Origin: an uncultured Hungatella sp.
GTDB lineage: Bacteria > Bacillota > Clostridia > Lachnospirales > Lachnospiraceae
Assembly (NCBI GenBank): GCA_910585645.1
Contig: CAJUFP010000002.1
Location: forward strand, 44,255-108,254
DNA length: 64,000 bases
Reading direction: 5' to 3'
Positions within the stretch are counted from its first letter, which is position 1; each line of letters starts with the position of its first letter. The translations under genes were made by a program, and so were the position numbers. The notes beneath the pieces are model-generated. The model had not been told where the DNA came from. It did no database searches and saw only the letters and a list, made by a program, of their open reading frames with translations. Positions 1-9,339 of the stretch are shown one piece after another.

Positions 1-1398
1 GGTTTTCGTGTAGTCATAGGTCTTCTGATCCGAATGCTCAAAGTGGCCGTTGCCGTCCGTGGTAATCTCACTCTGGCACACACTTAAACTTTCAAATCCC
101 CCTTCCGATGTAGCCACACTTTTACGAAACTGTTCTTCCTCCAGGTTCGTCCCGTCAAGCTGGGAAAAATCAAACTGCTCCAGAATCTCAAAGGCAGAAT
201 CCTCCAGGGTCTTCCCCGTCTCATCGCACTGCTTTTCCAGCTCTATCTTATAATCCCTTTTAAAAGTCTCCTCATGAAGATACTGGGTATAAGGAATCTC
301 ATAGCTTCCGTCCCCGGTTTCCGTATGGGTATTCCCTTTTCCAAAGGACAGCCATACCTCCCAGGTCTGCTGCTCCCCAGCCATGGTGATCATAGCCTGC
401 TTTCCCTCCACCGCGCTGCCCTCTGTCCAGCCATCGGGATACCAGATCTTAAAGGTATTGGGCTTCACCCAGTATTTCGCGCCTCCGGAACCCTCCTCAA
501 AATGCCCCTTCACCAGACCAATATCCGGGTTTCCAGTGGTACAGATGAATGTCACCCCGTCTGTCTCCCTTGTAAAACTCCACCCTTCCGGCAGATCGTA
601 GACTAAGGTAGACTGCCGCCAGTCAAAACCCTCACCATATTTCAATGAAATGTTGTAGGTTCCGTCATCATTCTGAGTCATCTCATGTACAGGAGCCGTA
701 CTCTTATATTTAGAGGCAAACGGCGGTACAGCCCCTTCCTCCACCGCTCCATTGGTCTGGTTAAAAAACTGCTCCAAGGCCCCTCTTGTCTGTGCCGCCA
801 GAACCGGACTTTTCAGATTCGCCATAAGAACTTCCATCTGATTTCTGAAATCATCCAGCCCTGCCCAGTTCCCGGACATAATCGCCCAGGTAGCACACTG
901 GCCAAGGATATAATGGCCCTGCCCCACTTTTCCCACGTTACTCTGATAGCCCTCAAAGTTTCCCGAAGAGGACAAGGCATACCACAAAATCTCCGCCTCC
1001 TCCCTGGTTAACCCAAGTGGCAGGTTATCCCCATCCAAATCCAGGTCATAGGTTACAAGAGTTCCTCCTGTCCCGGTACGCATAGACTTGTTTGGTTCCA
1101 GACAATAGCCAGGAGCCGGCCGGCCTCCCTCCACATTCGTCAAGCCATAGGGCCATAAACCCACCCGGTTATGGTTTTTTCCGTAGAAAGGAAAACTGGC
1201 TCCCGGCTTTAACAGGTTGCTGGAATCATAATAAGCAAAGCTGCTGCTCCTTCCCTGTGTCTCCGCCCCAAAAGCAGAGATAGAACCTAAATCCAGACCC
1301 AAAAAAGGCTGAACCGTAAGAATCACTGCCAATAAAAAGGCGATTCCACGTTTCAGCCTCTGAAAAAGATGATTAAATCGTGTCATATTTTCCCTCAT
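1..1398 (-). CDS. Partial thioester-domain / SpaA-like surface adhesin
   Basis: The frame is open to the window edge, so the C-terminus is missing. The start is ATG at 1398, or at 1386 in the same frame. A basic N-terminus and hydrophobic stretch (about residues 18-45) form a signal peptide. Cys99 in GYCLEPN and Gln167 in LGQCATWA fit the Cys-Gln pair of surface thioester domains, which bind host amines covalently. Further on, a segment near KIELEKQCDETGKTLED has the look of a SpaA/Cna-B pilin module. A sortase signal would lie beyond the window. The class B sortase at 32,149 is the candidate anchor enzyme, by inference. It ends the surface-gene run on this strand. Confidence 0.75.
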   Translation of the reverse strand, partial: MRENMTRFNHLFQRLKRGIAFLLAVILTVQPFLGLDLGSISAFGAETQGRSSSFAYYDSSNLLKPGASFPFYGKNHNRVGLWPYGLTNVEGGRPAPGYCLEPNKSMRTGTGGTLVTYDLDLDGDNLPLGLTREEAEILWYALSSSGNFEGYQSNVGKVGQGHYILGQCATWAIMSGNWAGLDDFRNQMEVLMANLKSPVLAAQTRGALEQFFNQTNGAVEEGAVPPFASKYKSTAPVHEMTQNDDGTYNISLKYGEGFDWRQSTLVYDLPEGWSFTRETDGVTFICTTGNPDIGLVKGHFEEGSGGAKYWVKPNTFKIWYPDGWTEGSAVEGKQAMITMAGEQQTWEVWLSFGKGNTHTETGDGSYEIPYTQYLHEETFKRDYKIELEKQCDETGKTLEDSAFEILEQFDFSQLDGTNLEEEQFRKSVATSEGGFESLSVCQSEITTDGNGHFEHSDQKTYDYTKT

Positions 1399-1400
1399 TT

Positions 1401-1440
1401 CCAAAAGAAAAGGCACACCCACGTCCGCAGATGTGCCTGA
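1401..1440 (-). terminator. Intrinsic terminator after the transglutaminase gene
   Basis: Arms AGGCACA (1411-1417) and TGTGCCT (1432-1438) form a hairpin. On the minus strand it is followed by TTTTCTTTT. It lies between the transglutaminase gene and the adhesin gene. Confidence 0.65.
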
Positions 1441-1482
1441 TCACTATATTTTATTTTTTGATTCCCCACTCCATGGAGTGGT

Positions 1483-2373
1483 TTAATTATATTTCGGATT
1501 CTGAATCTGAATCCCACAGTTTGCACAAGGCCGCCCTGTCTCCCGGTTTCCGAAGGTATTTTTATGCCCACAATACGGACATTCCGCCTTCTGCCTCCCA
1601 AGGTAAAAATCTGCAGAAGTCCCAATGGTAGAAGCGTCAATCACCATGTCCTCTCCGTCCACATAAACCGCATTCCACATATGGGCTCCATCCTCCCGGA
1701 TTCCACATTTCAGGCCCACCACATTGGCAAGCAGCTTATAGGTCCTGGCAAAACCAACACATTTTCCGGTTCCTGTAACAAGGATACTGTATGCCTCATC
1801 ATCCGCCTGCACATATTTTCCCTCATGATAGACTGCCCTGCCTGTGATCTCCTCATAAACCTTCTTTGCCTTTTCATAATCACTGGCTCCATAGTCGAAT
1901 CCGGTCAAAAACCTGCAGACTTCCTCATATACGGCCTTATTCTTTTCGGAAAGCTCTGAAACAGGAATAATTCCCCTGACCGCCGACATCACCAGAGTAT
2001 CATTTACCCCGGCATAATCTGTTGTTTCATCAAAGATAAACGTCTGCCACTTCGGGTCATAAAAATACGGACAGTTATCATAAGGCGTTCTCACATACCC
2101 TCCCGTAACCTGTTTCTCCGTCACCCAGCTTCCATCCCTGCCTACCAGATACCCGTCCGGCGTGGTAGTATCCGCCATCATAATCCCGTTCCCATCCAGA
2201 TAATAATACACGCCCTGATCCAGAACCCACTCCGACCTGGCATAATTCCCCTCATCCTTCCGATAACGCCATCCCGAAGACGTCTCCTCAAAGGTTTCCG
2301 CAAACACAGATATTGGACACCCAAACACCAGCAGACAAAGAATCACCAGACTCCATAAATTCCTTTTGTTCAT
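1483..2373 (-). CDS. Exported transglutaminase-like protein with wall-binding repeat and zinc ribbon
   Basis: ATG at 2373 follows AAGGAGG at 8-bp spacing and is preferred over GTG at 2382. A signal peptide ends near FAET. Residues about 35-85 form a choline-binding-type repeat (GWRYRKDEG, YYYLDGNG, DGYLVGRDGSWV). The C-terminal half is a papain-like transglutaminase core with Cys205 in GTGKCVGF, His231 in GAHMWNAV and Asp246 in VIDAS. Such proteins cross-link or cleave peptides, but the substrate here is unknown. The last 30 residues hold a CPYC...CANC zinc ribbon, odd for an exported protein. The gene sits between the adhesin and the toxin-antitoxin pair. Confidence 0.8.
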   Translation of the reverse strand: MNKRNLWSLVILCLLVFGCPISVFAETFEETSSGWRYRKDEGNYARSEWVLDQGVYYYLDGNGIMMADTTTPDGYLVGRDGSWVTEKQVTGGYVRTPYDNCPYFYDPKWQTFIFDETTDYAGVNDTLVMSAVRGIIPVSELSEKNKAVYEEVCRFLTGFDYGASDYEKAKKVYEEITGRAVYHEGKYVQADDEAYSILVTGTGKCVGFARTYKLLANVVGLKCGIREDGAHMWNAVYVDGEDMVIDASTIGTSADFYLGRQKAECPYCGHKNTFGNRETGRPCANCGIQIQNPKYN

Positions 2374-2451
2374 GCAAAACACCTCCTTCTGTAATCATCA
2401 TATCGAATCCGGTCATTCAATGTCGAGGGCATTCCAGATTTATTTTCTTAC

Positions 2452-2517
2452 GGAAGTCTTAAGATTAAAAAGAGGAAAGCTCAACCCTCACAAGTTAAGA
2501 CTTCCCTCTTTTCATCA
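2452..2517 (-). terminator. Hairpin terminator after the zeta-type toxin gene
   Basis: Two nested pairings are possible: GGAAGTCTTAA with TTAAGACTTCC, and an AAAAGAGG arm with CCTCTTTT. On the minus strand the structure ends in CTCTTTTTAATC, downstream of the toxin stop at 2581. Confidence 0.5.
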
Positions 2518-2580
2518 AATACTATGCCTTTTCCCATCCTACTTCATGACAAGCTTACACCACATAATCTGCTGCTCTGC

Positions 2581-3261
2581 TTACTGGTTTTCCTTTCTCA
2601 TTTCCTTAATCATCTCCACGACATCCTGTTCATCTCTCAGGCCAGCCTTCTCAGCCTCACCCCAGAATGCTTCCTGTGTCTCCTGCCAAATAGCCATAAA
2701 CCCATCATCCAGCCACTTCCTATACCACATCGGGACATTCCGGGATACTTTTATGGCCTCACCATTTTTATATATGGCAAATCTCCTGAACTGGGCCGTA
2801 TTGTCATATAACGCTGCCAGATCACAGAATCCCAAAACCTTTTTCAGATTCTTCAGACTCTCTTCATACCGCCTGTCAACATCCTGGTCAGGAATCCCAT
2901 GGCCTCCCATTTTTACCCGCTGGGCAATGCGCTGCTTAGCAATCTGCGAGGAATCCACTCCCACATAATGCATTTCGATCATATATCCGGCCTCTTTTGC
3001 CCTCTGTATGGTTTTTATAATTGAATGGCCACATAGGGTTGTCTCCTGATTAAAAGCAACCCCCTGCAATAAATAATCATTAAGACGGGCCACCGCGATT
3101 TTGCCCGCCTTCATCAAATCAGAAGTATTCCTCCAGTCCCCAAACTCCCGAAGAATCTCATCCGTGTTAATCCTGGGCATGCTGTTTTTATATCGGGTAG
3201 TCCGGTATAATGTGGATTTTCCGACGCCATTTACTCCAGCATATAAAATATACCGCTTCAT
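2581..3261 (-). CDS. Zeta-toxin-like P-loop kinase
   Basis: A 226-aa protein with an N-terminal Walker A (GVNGVGKST, residues about 9-17) followed by RINTDEILREFG. This layout is typical of zeta toxins, which phosphorylate UDP-N-acetylglucosamine and block wall synthesis. It starts one base after the stop of the 59-aa gene upstream, which is a good candidate antitoxin. In this position the pair could stabilise the ICE by post-segregational killing (inference). Some members of this family are non-toxic kinases, so toxicity is not assured. Confidence 0.75.
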   Translation of the reverse strand: MKRYILYAGVNGVGKSTLYRTTRYKNSMPRINTDEILREFGDWRNTSDLMKAGKIAVARLNDYLLQGVAFNQETTLCGHSIIKTIQRAKEAGYMIEMHYVGVDSSQIAKQRIAQRVKMGGHGIPDQDVDRRYEESLKNLKKVLGFCDLAALYDNTAQFRRFAIYKNGEAIKVSRNVPMWYRKWLDDGFMAIWQETQEAFWGEAEKAGLRDEQDVVEMIKEMRKENQ

Positions 3262-3441
3262 TTAGAACTCCTTCTGGGCAATGACTTCTCTCTGCTTCCT
3301 CTGAAGAATGAAATCACTTAACAGTGAAAAGAACTCTCCCTCTTCCTCTGTCTCCGCATTCAGCACCAGTTCCATGGTTTCCTCTATATCCATATCCCTG
3401 CATGTATTGTATAATTTTTTTGCTGCCTCTATCCCGGACAT
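3262..3441 (-). CDS. Putative antitoxin partner of zeta-type toxin
   Basis: A small acidic protein of 59 aa from ATG at 3441, preceded by GAGGAGG; GTG two codons earlier is less likely. The body is helical and Glu-rich (DIEETMELVLNAETEEE). There is no recognisable DNA-binding domain. The role is assigned from its position: its stop abuts the start of the P-loop toxin-like kinase, the usual antitoxin-first order. Confidence 0.55.
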   Translation of the reverse strand: MSGIEAAKKLYNTCRDMDIEETMELVLNAETEEEGEFFSLLSDFILQRKQREVIAQKEF

Positions 3442-3536
3442 AACCACACCTCCTCATATCCAACAGCCATTCACCATACCACTTCTTAACCTATTATACA
3501 CAAAACAGGGCCAAATGAAAAGTACCGGTTAACATG

Positions 3537-6500
3537 TTACTGCACCCACACCCCCTTCCCATCCACCTGATACCCGTCCGGCGTCTTCCGGTTCACAAAC
3601 ATGGCTCCCCTGGTCCCGTCAGAAACCGTATTAAAATAATACCATTTCCCTTCAATCAGGTTCCACCCCGTAACCATGCGCCCCTTCGTGCCGTCACTCA
3701 CAGGGTTCAAATAATACACATGCCTGTCCGTATCCGTAAACCACCCGGTCTCCATATACCCACGCTCATCAAAATGATACCACTCCAGCACGCCATTATA
3801 GCTCAACTGCTTCCAGCAGGCCTTCGGATAGCTTCCGTCCTGATACTGATACCACCAGCCTGTAGAATCCTGCTTCCAGCTCCCCTGTACCTGTCCCACA
3901 GCCCCCGGACCACCTGACGCAGTTGACGATCCTCTATAAGAACTGCCGGAACCTCTTCCGGAAGAACTCCCTCCGGAGCTTCCTCCTGAACTGCCTCCGG
4001 AAGAAGTACCAGGACGTGTGGTCTGGTCTGTCGTCTTAAACTCTACCTTCACCTTACACTGGGCCGTCTTCTGCCCGTCCTCCGTAGTCACCGTCACCAC
4101 GGTCTCCTTGCTCCCGGCCGCCGTAGACAAGGCATAACGGTTCTTTGCCAGATTGGCTGCGTCCTTAGCCTCCAGATCAAGAATCCATTTGCCGTCCCGC
4201 TTAACCGTCACCGCACCGTCTGCCGAGACAGAAGCCACCGTACTGTCCGCCACACTGTATTTCACTGCCTTGTTCTGGGCCTCTGCCGGCGCCACCACAG
4301 CCCCGATCCTCTGAGCCCCTGTCACCTTGTACTCAACCTTGGGGCTGGTCCGGCTCCCGGTTAGAACCTTCTCCACAGAAAAATTCAACTCCGCCTGATT
4401 TACCGACACCTTCTCCACACGAACCACCGTCCGGTCCACAGTCTTAAAAGACAAGTTCACCGCACACACCGCCTGCTTCTCCCCGTCTTTAGTGGTAACC
4501 GTCACATAAGACGACCGACTGCCCGCCGCCTCCTGTTTCGCGTAAGGATTCTCCTTGTTCTTCTCCTTCTCCGCCTCAATCAGATCCCCAATCCACTTGG
4601 CATTCTCCCTGGCGCTCACCATGCCCTCCTGGTCCACACGCAGCACATCCGAATCCCCTGGGCTCCAGATCACTTCCTTATTATCCGCATACTCCGGCGA
4701 AATAGTTTCATACAACCGCCTGGAAGGAGTAACCGTATAACTTTCCTTCGGATTCCTCCGGTCCCCCTCCAGAGTTCTGGTAATCTCAAAAGCCAGTTCC
4801 GCCTGGTCCAGCTTCACATCCGCCACCGGAACCACCGTATCATCCGTGATCCTAAAATCCACCGTCACAAACGCGCTTGCCCTTTTCTGCCCTGCCTCCG
4901 TTGTCACGGTCACTGTGGCATAATCCTTTGCTTCCGTAGTAATCTTCTTAGACGGATACAATTCCTGATTGGCCACCCCGGCCTTAATCAGTTCCTGAAT
5001 CCATTTGGCCGACTGATTGACAGATACCTCCCCATTCTCATCCACCTTGATGATATCTGTGGAAGAACCATCCGTATCCTTCACATTCCAGACCACGTTC
5101 TTATTAGCCGCCGAATCTGGAATAATGGCAGCGGTCAGCCTCTGCGGGTCCGTCACCTTCCAGCCGATCTGGGGATTCCACCGGGAACCGCTCCGAATCT
5201 GCTCCACCTCAAAGACCAGTTCCCCCTTGTCCAGCACCACGCCATTCGTCATGGCACGATACTGAGCCGAAATGGTAATGTTCTCCTCCGGCATAGTAAA
5301 TGCCACCTCCGAAGCATTGGCAGGAATCAGCTCCTTCGTGTCAAAATCATCCGCCGTCCACATCAAAGAATCCGGCACCAGTTCATAGTAAACCGGCGGC
5401 TCCGCCTCCCCCTGATTCACCGGGCTTGTGTACACCAGAACCTTGGTCCCCGCTGCCACTGCCCCCGGATTAGCCCAGTCAATCTCCTTAGCAAAGTTAT
5501 TCTGCGCCTCCAGAACCGAAAGCTTCCCATGGTCAATGGCAGGAACAGACACCAGATACCCTCTTACCGGGTCCCCCGTCTTGCTTGAGGCCACATGGTG
5601 AACGTTCTCCTTCCCAATTCCCAGAACCCCTTCCTCCAGCTCCTCATAAAAATACCGGCTGGTCTGCTTGGTAAATCCCCCCATCTGATAAAGGCTGAAA
5701 TCCCTCTGGTTAGAATAATAAGCCCCAATATGGTGTTCCAGGCGGATCTGGGGCGTCAGCTTGTTCCCAAAGGGATTCAGGGAATACTTGTCCTCACTGT
5801 CCGTATACAGATAGGCCAGGTCATCCCCTAATTCCACTGTCCCACTCTCAATGAATCCCACAAACAGCCCCGCTGTCTTCAAGGTACTGGAAGTAGAAGC
5901 CCCAATGGTTCCCGCAAACCTCCCGTTCTTCACCTGACCGCTCTGGAGCCTTCCAACCAAACCTCCGATGTAATCCGCAGAAGTGCTTCCCACCTTGCCT
6001 TCCACATAGGAGTTGTACACCTCCGTTTCATAAATATTTCCCGCAATACCCCCTACATATCCTTCCGAATACAGGGCGCTGTAGCTGTCCGTGGTATCGC
6101 TGGTACAGTCACTGATAAAAGAGCCCTGGGCCGACCCACAGATTCCCCCTGCAAATGCCTCTTCACTTCCGCTGGTATCCGTACCACCCAAAACTCCCGC
6201 TGTATTGACACACTCCAGAATCGCGCTGTCATAGGCCTCCCCCACAACACCGCCCATAACGCCGGTTCCCCGGACCTGCCCTTTCACGCTGCAGTTTCGG
6301 ATTGTGCTGTCATTACTTTCCCCGGCCAGAACCCCTGCCTTGCTGCGGGCGTTCACCTGTCCGTCCACCACCAGATTCTCAACCGTGGCCCCATGAAGAC
6401 TTCCAAAGAGCCCCGCATAATCCTGGGTCGTATCACTGATCTTCAGATTGTACACCCGGTATCCCTGGCCGTCAAAATTCCCCTTAAACGGCTTCGGCTC

Positions 6501-7223
6501 CGAATCTCCCAGTTCCGTAAAATATCCAATGGGCAGCCATGAGGCCGAATCACTCAAAGAAATATCCCTGGACAGAGCGAAATAACACCCTTCATACCCG
6601 TCCACTTCCTCATTAGCCACGTTGTAGGCCAGGAGCTTTAAATCCTTGACAGAGTTGATCTGATAGGGATTCTCCTTAGTCCCCTCCCCATCAAAATGGT
6701 CGCTCATCTCCATGCCGCCCCAGATACTGGCCCTGCCAAGCGACATCACGGCATTGGAAGCCGTTGCCACCCGAAGTTCCGTCTCCGATTCCGTTTCCTC
6801 CGCCGCCTCTTTATAAGAACTGCCAAAAACAGCAGACCCTGGAATCCTCTCCCCTATGCCGTCCAAGGCCTCCTTTTCATCTGGTTCCCCTTCTTGTCCG
6901 GCTCCCGTCTTAGGCTCTGCCTGGGAAGGCGTGGCAGTCCTTACCGGATTCTTCCACTCCGGACTTCTGCCGCTTTCCTTTTCCCATTCTCCTTCTCTGT
7001 CGCTACCGCTGTCACTATGCCCCGGCAGGCTGCCTGCCAAAATCCCATCCTGCCCCACATTCTCACCGGCATAGACACCACTTGTCCCTAAAACCAGTTC
7101 ACTTCCATACACAACACCATTTCCCGCGATTCCCACCGCTGAAAATACCGGGCTCATGCCCATAGCCGCAATCAACACCCAGGCCGGCACCGCCGCCTGA
7201 TATCTTGTCCTCTTTTTCATCAT
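3537..7223 (-). CDS. Large GLUG-repeat cell-wall surface protein
   Basis: A 1228-aa exported protein. RBS AAGGAG precedes ATG ATG at 7223/7220. After the signal peptide comes a low-complexity region (to about residue 170), then a beta-helix-like block of GLUG-type repeats (GLFGSLHG, GVLAGES, GGVVGEA, GGICGSA, GGIAGNI, GGLVGRL). Three copies of a Big-like module of about 130 aa follow, each with xKWIxDL and VTVTTxxGxK. Then comes a Gly/Ser linker (GSSGGSSGGSSSG) and C-terminal choline-binding-type repeats (GWWYQYQDGSYP, GWFTDTDRHVYYL, GKWYYFN). The wall-binding tail implies non-covalent attachment. Likely an adhesin; the ligand is unknown. Confidence 0.8.
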   Translation of the reverse strand: MMKKRTRYQAAVPAWVLIAAMGMSPVFSAVGIAGNGVVYGSELVLGTSGVYAGENVGQDGILAGSLPGHSDSGSDREGEWEKESGRSPEWKNPVRTATPSQAEPKTGAGQEGEPDEKEALDGIGERIPGSAVFGSSYKEAAEETESETELRVATASNAVMSLGRASIWGGMEMSDHFDGEGTKENPYQINSVKDLKLLAYNVANEEVDGYEGCYFALSRDISLSDSASWLPIGYFTELGDSEPKPFKGNFDGQGYRVYNLKISDTTQDYAGLFGSLHGATVENLVVDGQVNARSKAGVLAGESNDSTIRNCSVKGQVRGTGVMGGVVGEAYDSAILECVNTAGVLGGTDTSGSEEAFAGGICGSAQGSFISDCTSDTTDSYSALYSEGYVGGIAGNIYETEVYNSYVEGKVGSTSADYIGGLVGRLQSGQVKNGRFAGTIGASTSSTLKTAGLFVGFIESGTVELGDDLAYLYTDSEDKYSLNPFGNKLTPQIRLEHHIGAYYSNQRDFSLYQMGGFTKQTSRYFYEELEEGVLGIGKENVHHVASSKTGDPVRGYLVSVPAIDHGKLSVLEAQNNFAKEIDWANPGAVAAGTKVLVYTSPVNQGEAEPPVYYELVPDSLMWTADDFDTKELIPANASEVAFTMPEENITISAQYRAMTNGVVLDKGELVFEVEQIRSGSRWNPQIGWKVTDPQRLTAAIIPDSAANKNVVWNVKDTDGSSTDIIKVDENGEVSVNQSAKWIQELIKAGVANQELYPSKKITTEAKDYATVTVTTEAGQKRASAFVTVDFRITDDTVVPVADVKLDQAELAFEITRTLEGDRRNPKESYTVTPSRRLYETISPEYADNKEVIWSPGDSDVLRVDQEGMVSARENAKWIGDLIEAEKEKNKENPYAKQEAAGSRSSYVTVTTKDGEKQAVCAVNLSFKTVDRTVVRVEKVSVNQAELNFSVEKVLTGSRTSPKVEYKVTGAQRIGAVVAPAEAQNKAVKYSVADSTVASVSADGAVTVKRDGKWILDLEAKDAANLAKNRYALSTAAGSKETVVTVTTEDGQKTAQCKVKVEFKTTDQTTRPGTSSGGSSGGSSGGSSSGRGSGSSYRGSSTASGGPGAVGQVQGSWKQDSTGWWYQYQDGSYPKACWKQLSYNGVLEWYHFDERGYMETGWFTDTDRHVYYLNPVSDGTKGRMVTGWNLIEGKWYYFNTVSDGTRGAMFVNRKTPDGYQVDGKGVWVQ

Positions 7224-7419
7224 ATACTCCTTTTACTTTCTATTTTTTATTTTCCTGCCCCAAATAACCCAGAAGCCAGGATTTGTCCCAAAACACTCAC
7301 CATCTTTGGTGCCTCACACTCTCACCCCATAACTCTGTATAGGCCGATTGTCCCACACCATTAGCACACTCTCAGAAATGTCCAGGCAATTCTTTCATTC
7401 CAGATTCTCAATAGACAAG

Positions 7420-7460
7420 AAAAATGAGCCGCCCTCAAAAGACAGCCCATTTCCTTCATT
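7420..7460 (-). terminator. Intrinsic terminator after DUF6273 gene
   Basis: On the minus strand ATGGGCTGTC pairs with GGCGGCTCAT, with G-U wobbles, and is followed by TTTTTC. It separates the DUF6273 operon end from the GLUG protein gene. Confidence 0.55.
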
Positions 7461-7497
7461 TATTATCAAGTACCCCCGGACTCTCACTCCCGAACTC

Positions 7498-8739
7498 TCA
7501 CTCCTGCACCGCCACAAATGCAGGCCGGTTCCCAATCCGGTCATTGTCCACCTGCTCCGGGGCCACTCTCCCGTCATAGGTCACCGCGTAACACAGCTTC
7601 CCGTCCCTGGCTGCCGAGGTTCTCAACCAATACCCCATAACATGGCTTCCTGCCAAGGTAAAATTATCCGTCTCCGAGCCATCCAGTTTCCACAGATACT
7701 TCCCATACCGGATCGCCTCCTCTAAAGACAGACAAAACAACATATCCTCCGTCTTACTTCCCGGCTGCCTCCGTTTGGTAAACTTCCGCTCCGAAATCAT
7801 GTAATCAGAGCTTTTCCCCGCATAAGTATACCCGGCCGTGGTCTCTGCCCTGGCTATCCCTTCCGAATCCGCCAGCCCTTCCTTAAGCCAGCCTCTTAAA
7901 TCAGAAGCCTCCCAGCCATTGTGATTTTCGTCAAACACACTCTCATCACCGCCGATAATGGAATCACACAGAAACAAAGCCCCGGCCCGGTTCATCCCAG
8001 CGTCACAGTAGTTAGGGTCCACACACCGGAAGGGGAAGGTATAAGACTTCCCGTGAATCACCCTCTCCTGGGTATCCCCCTCATACCAGATCTTTCCCTG
8101 CCCGGTATCCGCCTTCTCTCTCCCAAACACAAAAGCCGGACGGATTCCCGCTTCGGTCAGAGAGACCCGGCTGGAAGCAATATGCCCGTTGTACTGCACA
8201 AGATACGCCTGGTTGGCGGTATTCTCCCGCTTGGAACGTGTCCAGTAATACCTCATTCCCCTCCTTGGCGTCCATACCTTCCGGACAATCTCCTTATAAG
8301 CCGGATTCTTCACCTCATCGATAGACAGACAGAATACCTTATCCGAAACCGAATCCCCGGTCTCCGGCAGGTTCACCGCCACAAGCTCCTCCGCCACGGA
8401 AAGGGTGTCGGCAAAATACTGGTTCAGCCATGTCCTCACATCAGACGTTCCATAATCATTATCCGACAGCCCGTACCGGACAGAAAGGGCATAAGGAATC
8501 ACCTCATCCGCCACAAACAGATATCCGCCCTGATAATCCGAATCCAGGCAGGTAAACTCCATGGTCTCAAATCCATCGGAAAGCCCGGTCTCCACCTGCA
8601 GCCCATCCCCTTTCCTGTACCGGTCTGCCTCTCTGGTCTCCGCATGAGCAGAAAACCCTAAAAGAAAACTGACCGCAGAACAGGTAAGAAATACCGCCGC
8701 CAACGCATGCTTTCTTTTCATGCGTATCACCGGCCTCAT
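7498..8739 (-). CDS. Exported DUF6273-type duplicated-domain protein
   Basis: A 413-aa protein with a signal peptide (KHALAAVFLTCSAVSFLLGF, then SAHAE). It holds two copies of one fold (about 55-210 and 225-410). Each has a SDVRTWLN/SDLRGWLK-like segment, a FCLSxxE segment, a YWxRTS-like segment and a terminal RPAFV motif, as in DUF6273 domains of Clostridia. Function is unknown; the family is lectin-like in appearance. Its ATG overlaps the stop of the cold-shock gene (ATGA), so the two are translationally coupled. Confidence 0.7.
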   Translation of the reverse strand: MRPVIRMKRKHALAAVFLTCSAVSFLLGFSAHAETREADRYRKGDGLQVETGLSDGFETMEFTCLDSDYQGGYLFVADEVIPYALSVRYGLSDNDYGTSDVRTWLNQYFADTLSVAEELVAVNLPETGDSVSDKVFCLSIDEVKNPAYKEIVRKVWTPRRGMRYYWTRSKRENTANQAYLVQYNGHIASSRVSLTEAGIRPAFVFGREKADTGQGKIWYEGDTQERVIHGKSYTFPFRCVDPNYCDAGMNRAGALFLCDSIIGGDESVFDENHNGWEASDLRGWLKEGLADSEGIARAETTAGYTYAGKSSDYMISERKFTKRRQPGSKTEDMLFCLSLEEAIRYGKYLWKLDGSETDNFTLAGSHVMGYWLRTSAARDGKLCYAVTYDGRVAPEQVDNDRIGNRPAFVAVQE

Positions 8740-9218
8740 GCCATCTCCTCCGTATTTTCGACATCCTTATCCTCTGCCCTGGCTTTCCGTCTGCCGCCCC
8801 TGGCTCCCTTTGCCTTTTCGCTCTCACTCCCTTCCGGTCCTCCGGCCTCATCTTCCATGCCAGGCCCTTCTGTTTCCTGATCTTCTGTCCCTAACCCTTC
8901 AAGTTCCGTATCTTCCCATCCCGGTTCTCCCGTATTCTGGCCGCTGCCATATGCCGCCGCTTCTCCGTCTCCACTGCTTTCCCCGGTTCCCAGTCCTTCC
9001 TCTCCGGATTCGTTCGCCACAGACACAAACCTGGCAAGGCACCGTCCCTTTCCATCCTCTCCCGGCGTAAAGGACACCGTCTGCCCGTCACGGAGCTTCT
9101 TAAACCCTTCCCCCTGAATATCCGAATAGTGGACAAAATAATCCATGCCTTCCTCATCCGTAATAAATCCAAAACCCTTTCTCACATCAAACCACTTTAC
9201 AATTCCTCTCATTTCCAT
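8736..9218 (-). CDS. Cold-shock-domain protein with long acidic tail
   Basis: The start is ATG at 9218, with GAGAGGAG 10 bp upstream, so the protein begins MEMRGIVKWF. Residues 3-68 are a cold-shock domain with the RNP motifs KGFGFI and DYFVHYS, which bind single-stranded nucleic acid. The remaining 90 or so residues are Glu/Gly-rich and disordered (EGLGTGESSGDGE, EGPGMEDEAGG), then basic (KGARGGRRKAR). Ordinary Csp proteins stop at about 67 aa, so the tail is unusual. It is coupled to the DUF6273 gene downstream and lies 120 bp after the S1-domain gene. A role as an ICE RNA chaperone is inference. Confidence 0.8.
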   Translation of the reverse strand: MEMRGIVKWFDVRKGFGFITDEEGMDYFVHYSDIQGEGFKKLRDGQTVSFTPGEDGKGRCLARFVSVANESGEEGLGTGESSGDGEAAAYGSGQNTGEPGWEDTELEGLGTEDQETEGPGMEDEAGGPEGSESEKAKGARGGRRKARAEDKDVENTEEMA

Positions 9219-9339
9219 ATGACAAGTTCTCCTCTCAAAAATTGTTTTCTTGTTAAATTTCGTTTTCTGCTTCACTGCACAGAAAAAGGCAGATTTTCCA
9301 AACCCCATAAGTCCCGAAAAACCTGCCCTTTCCCTAATC

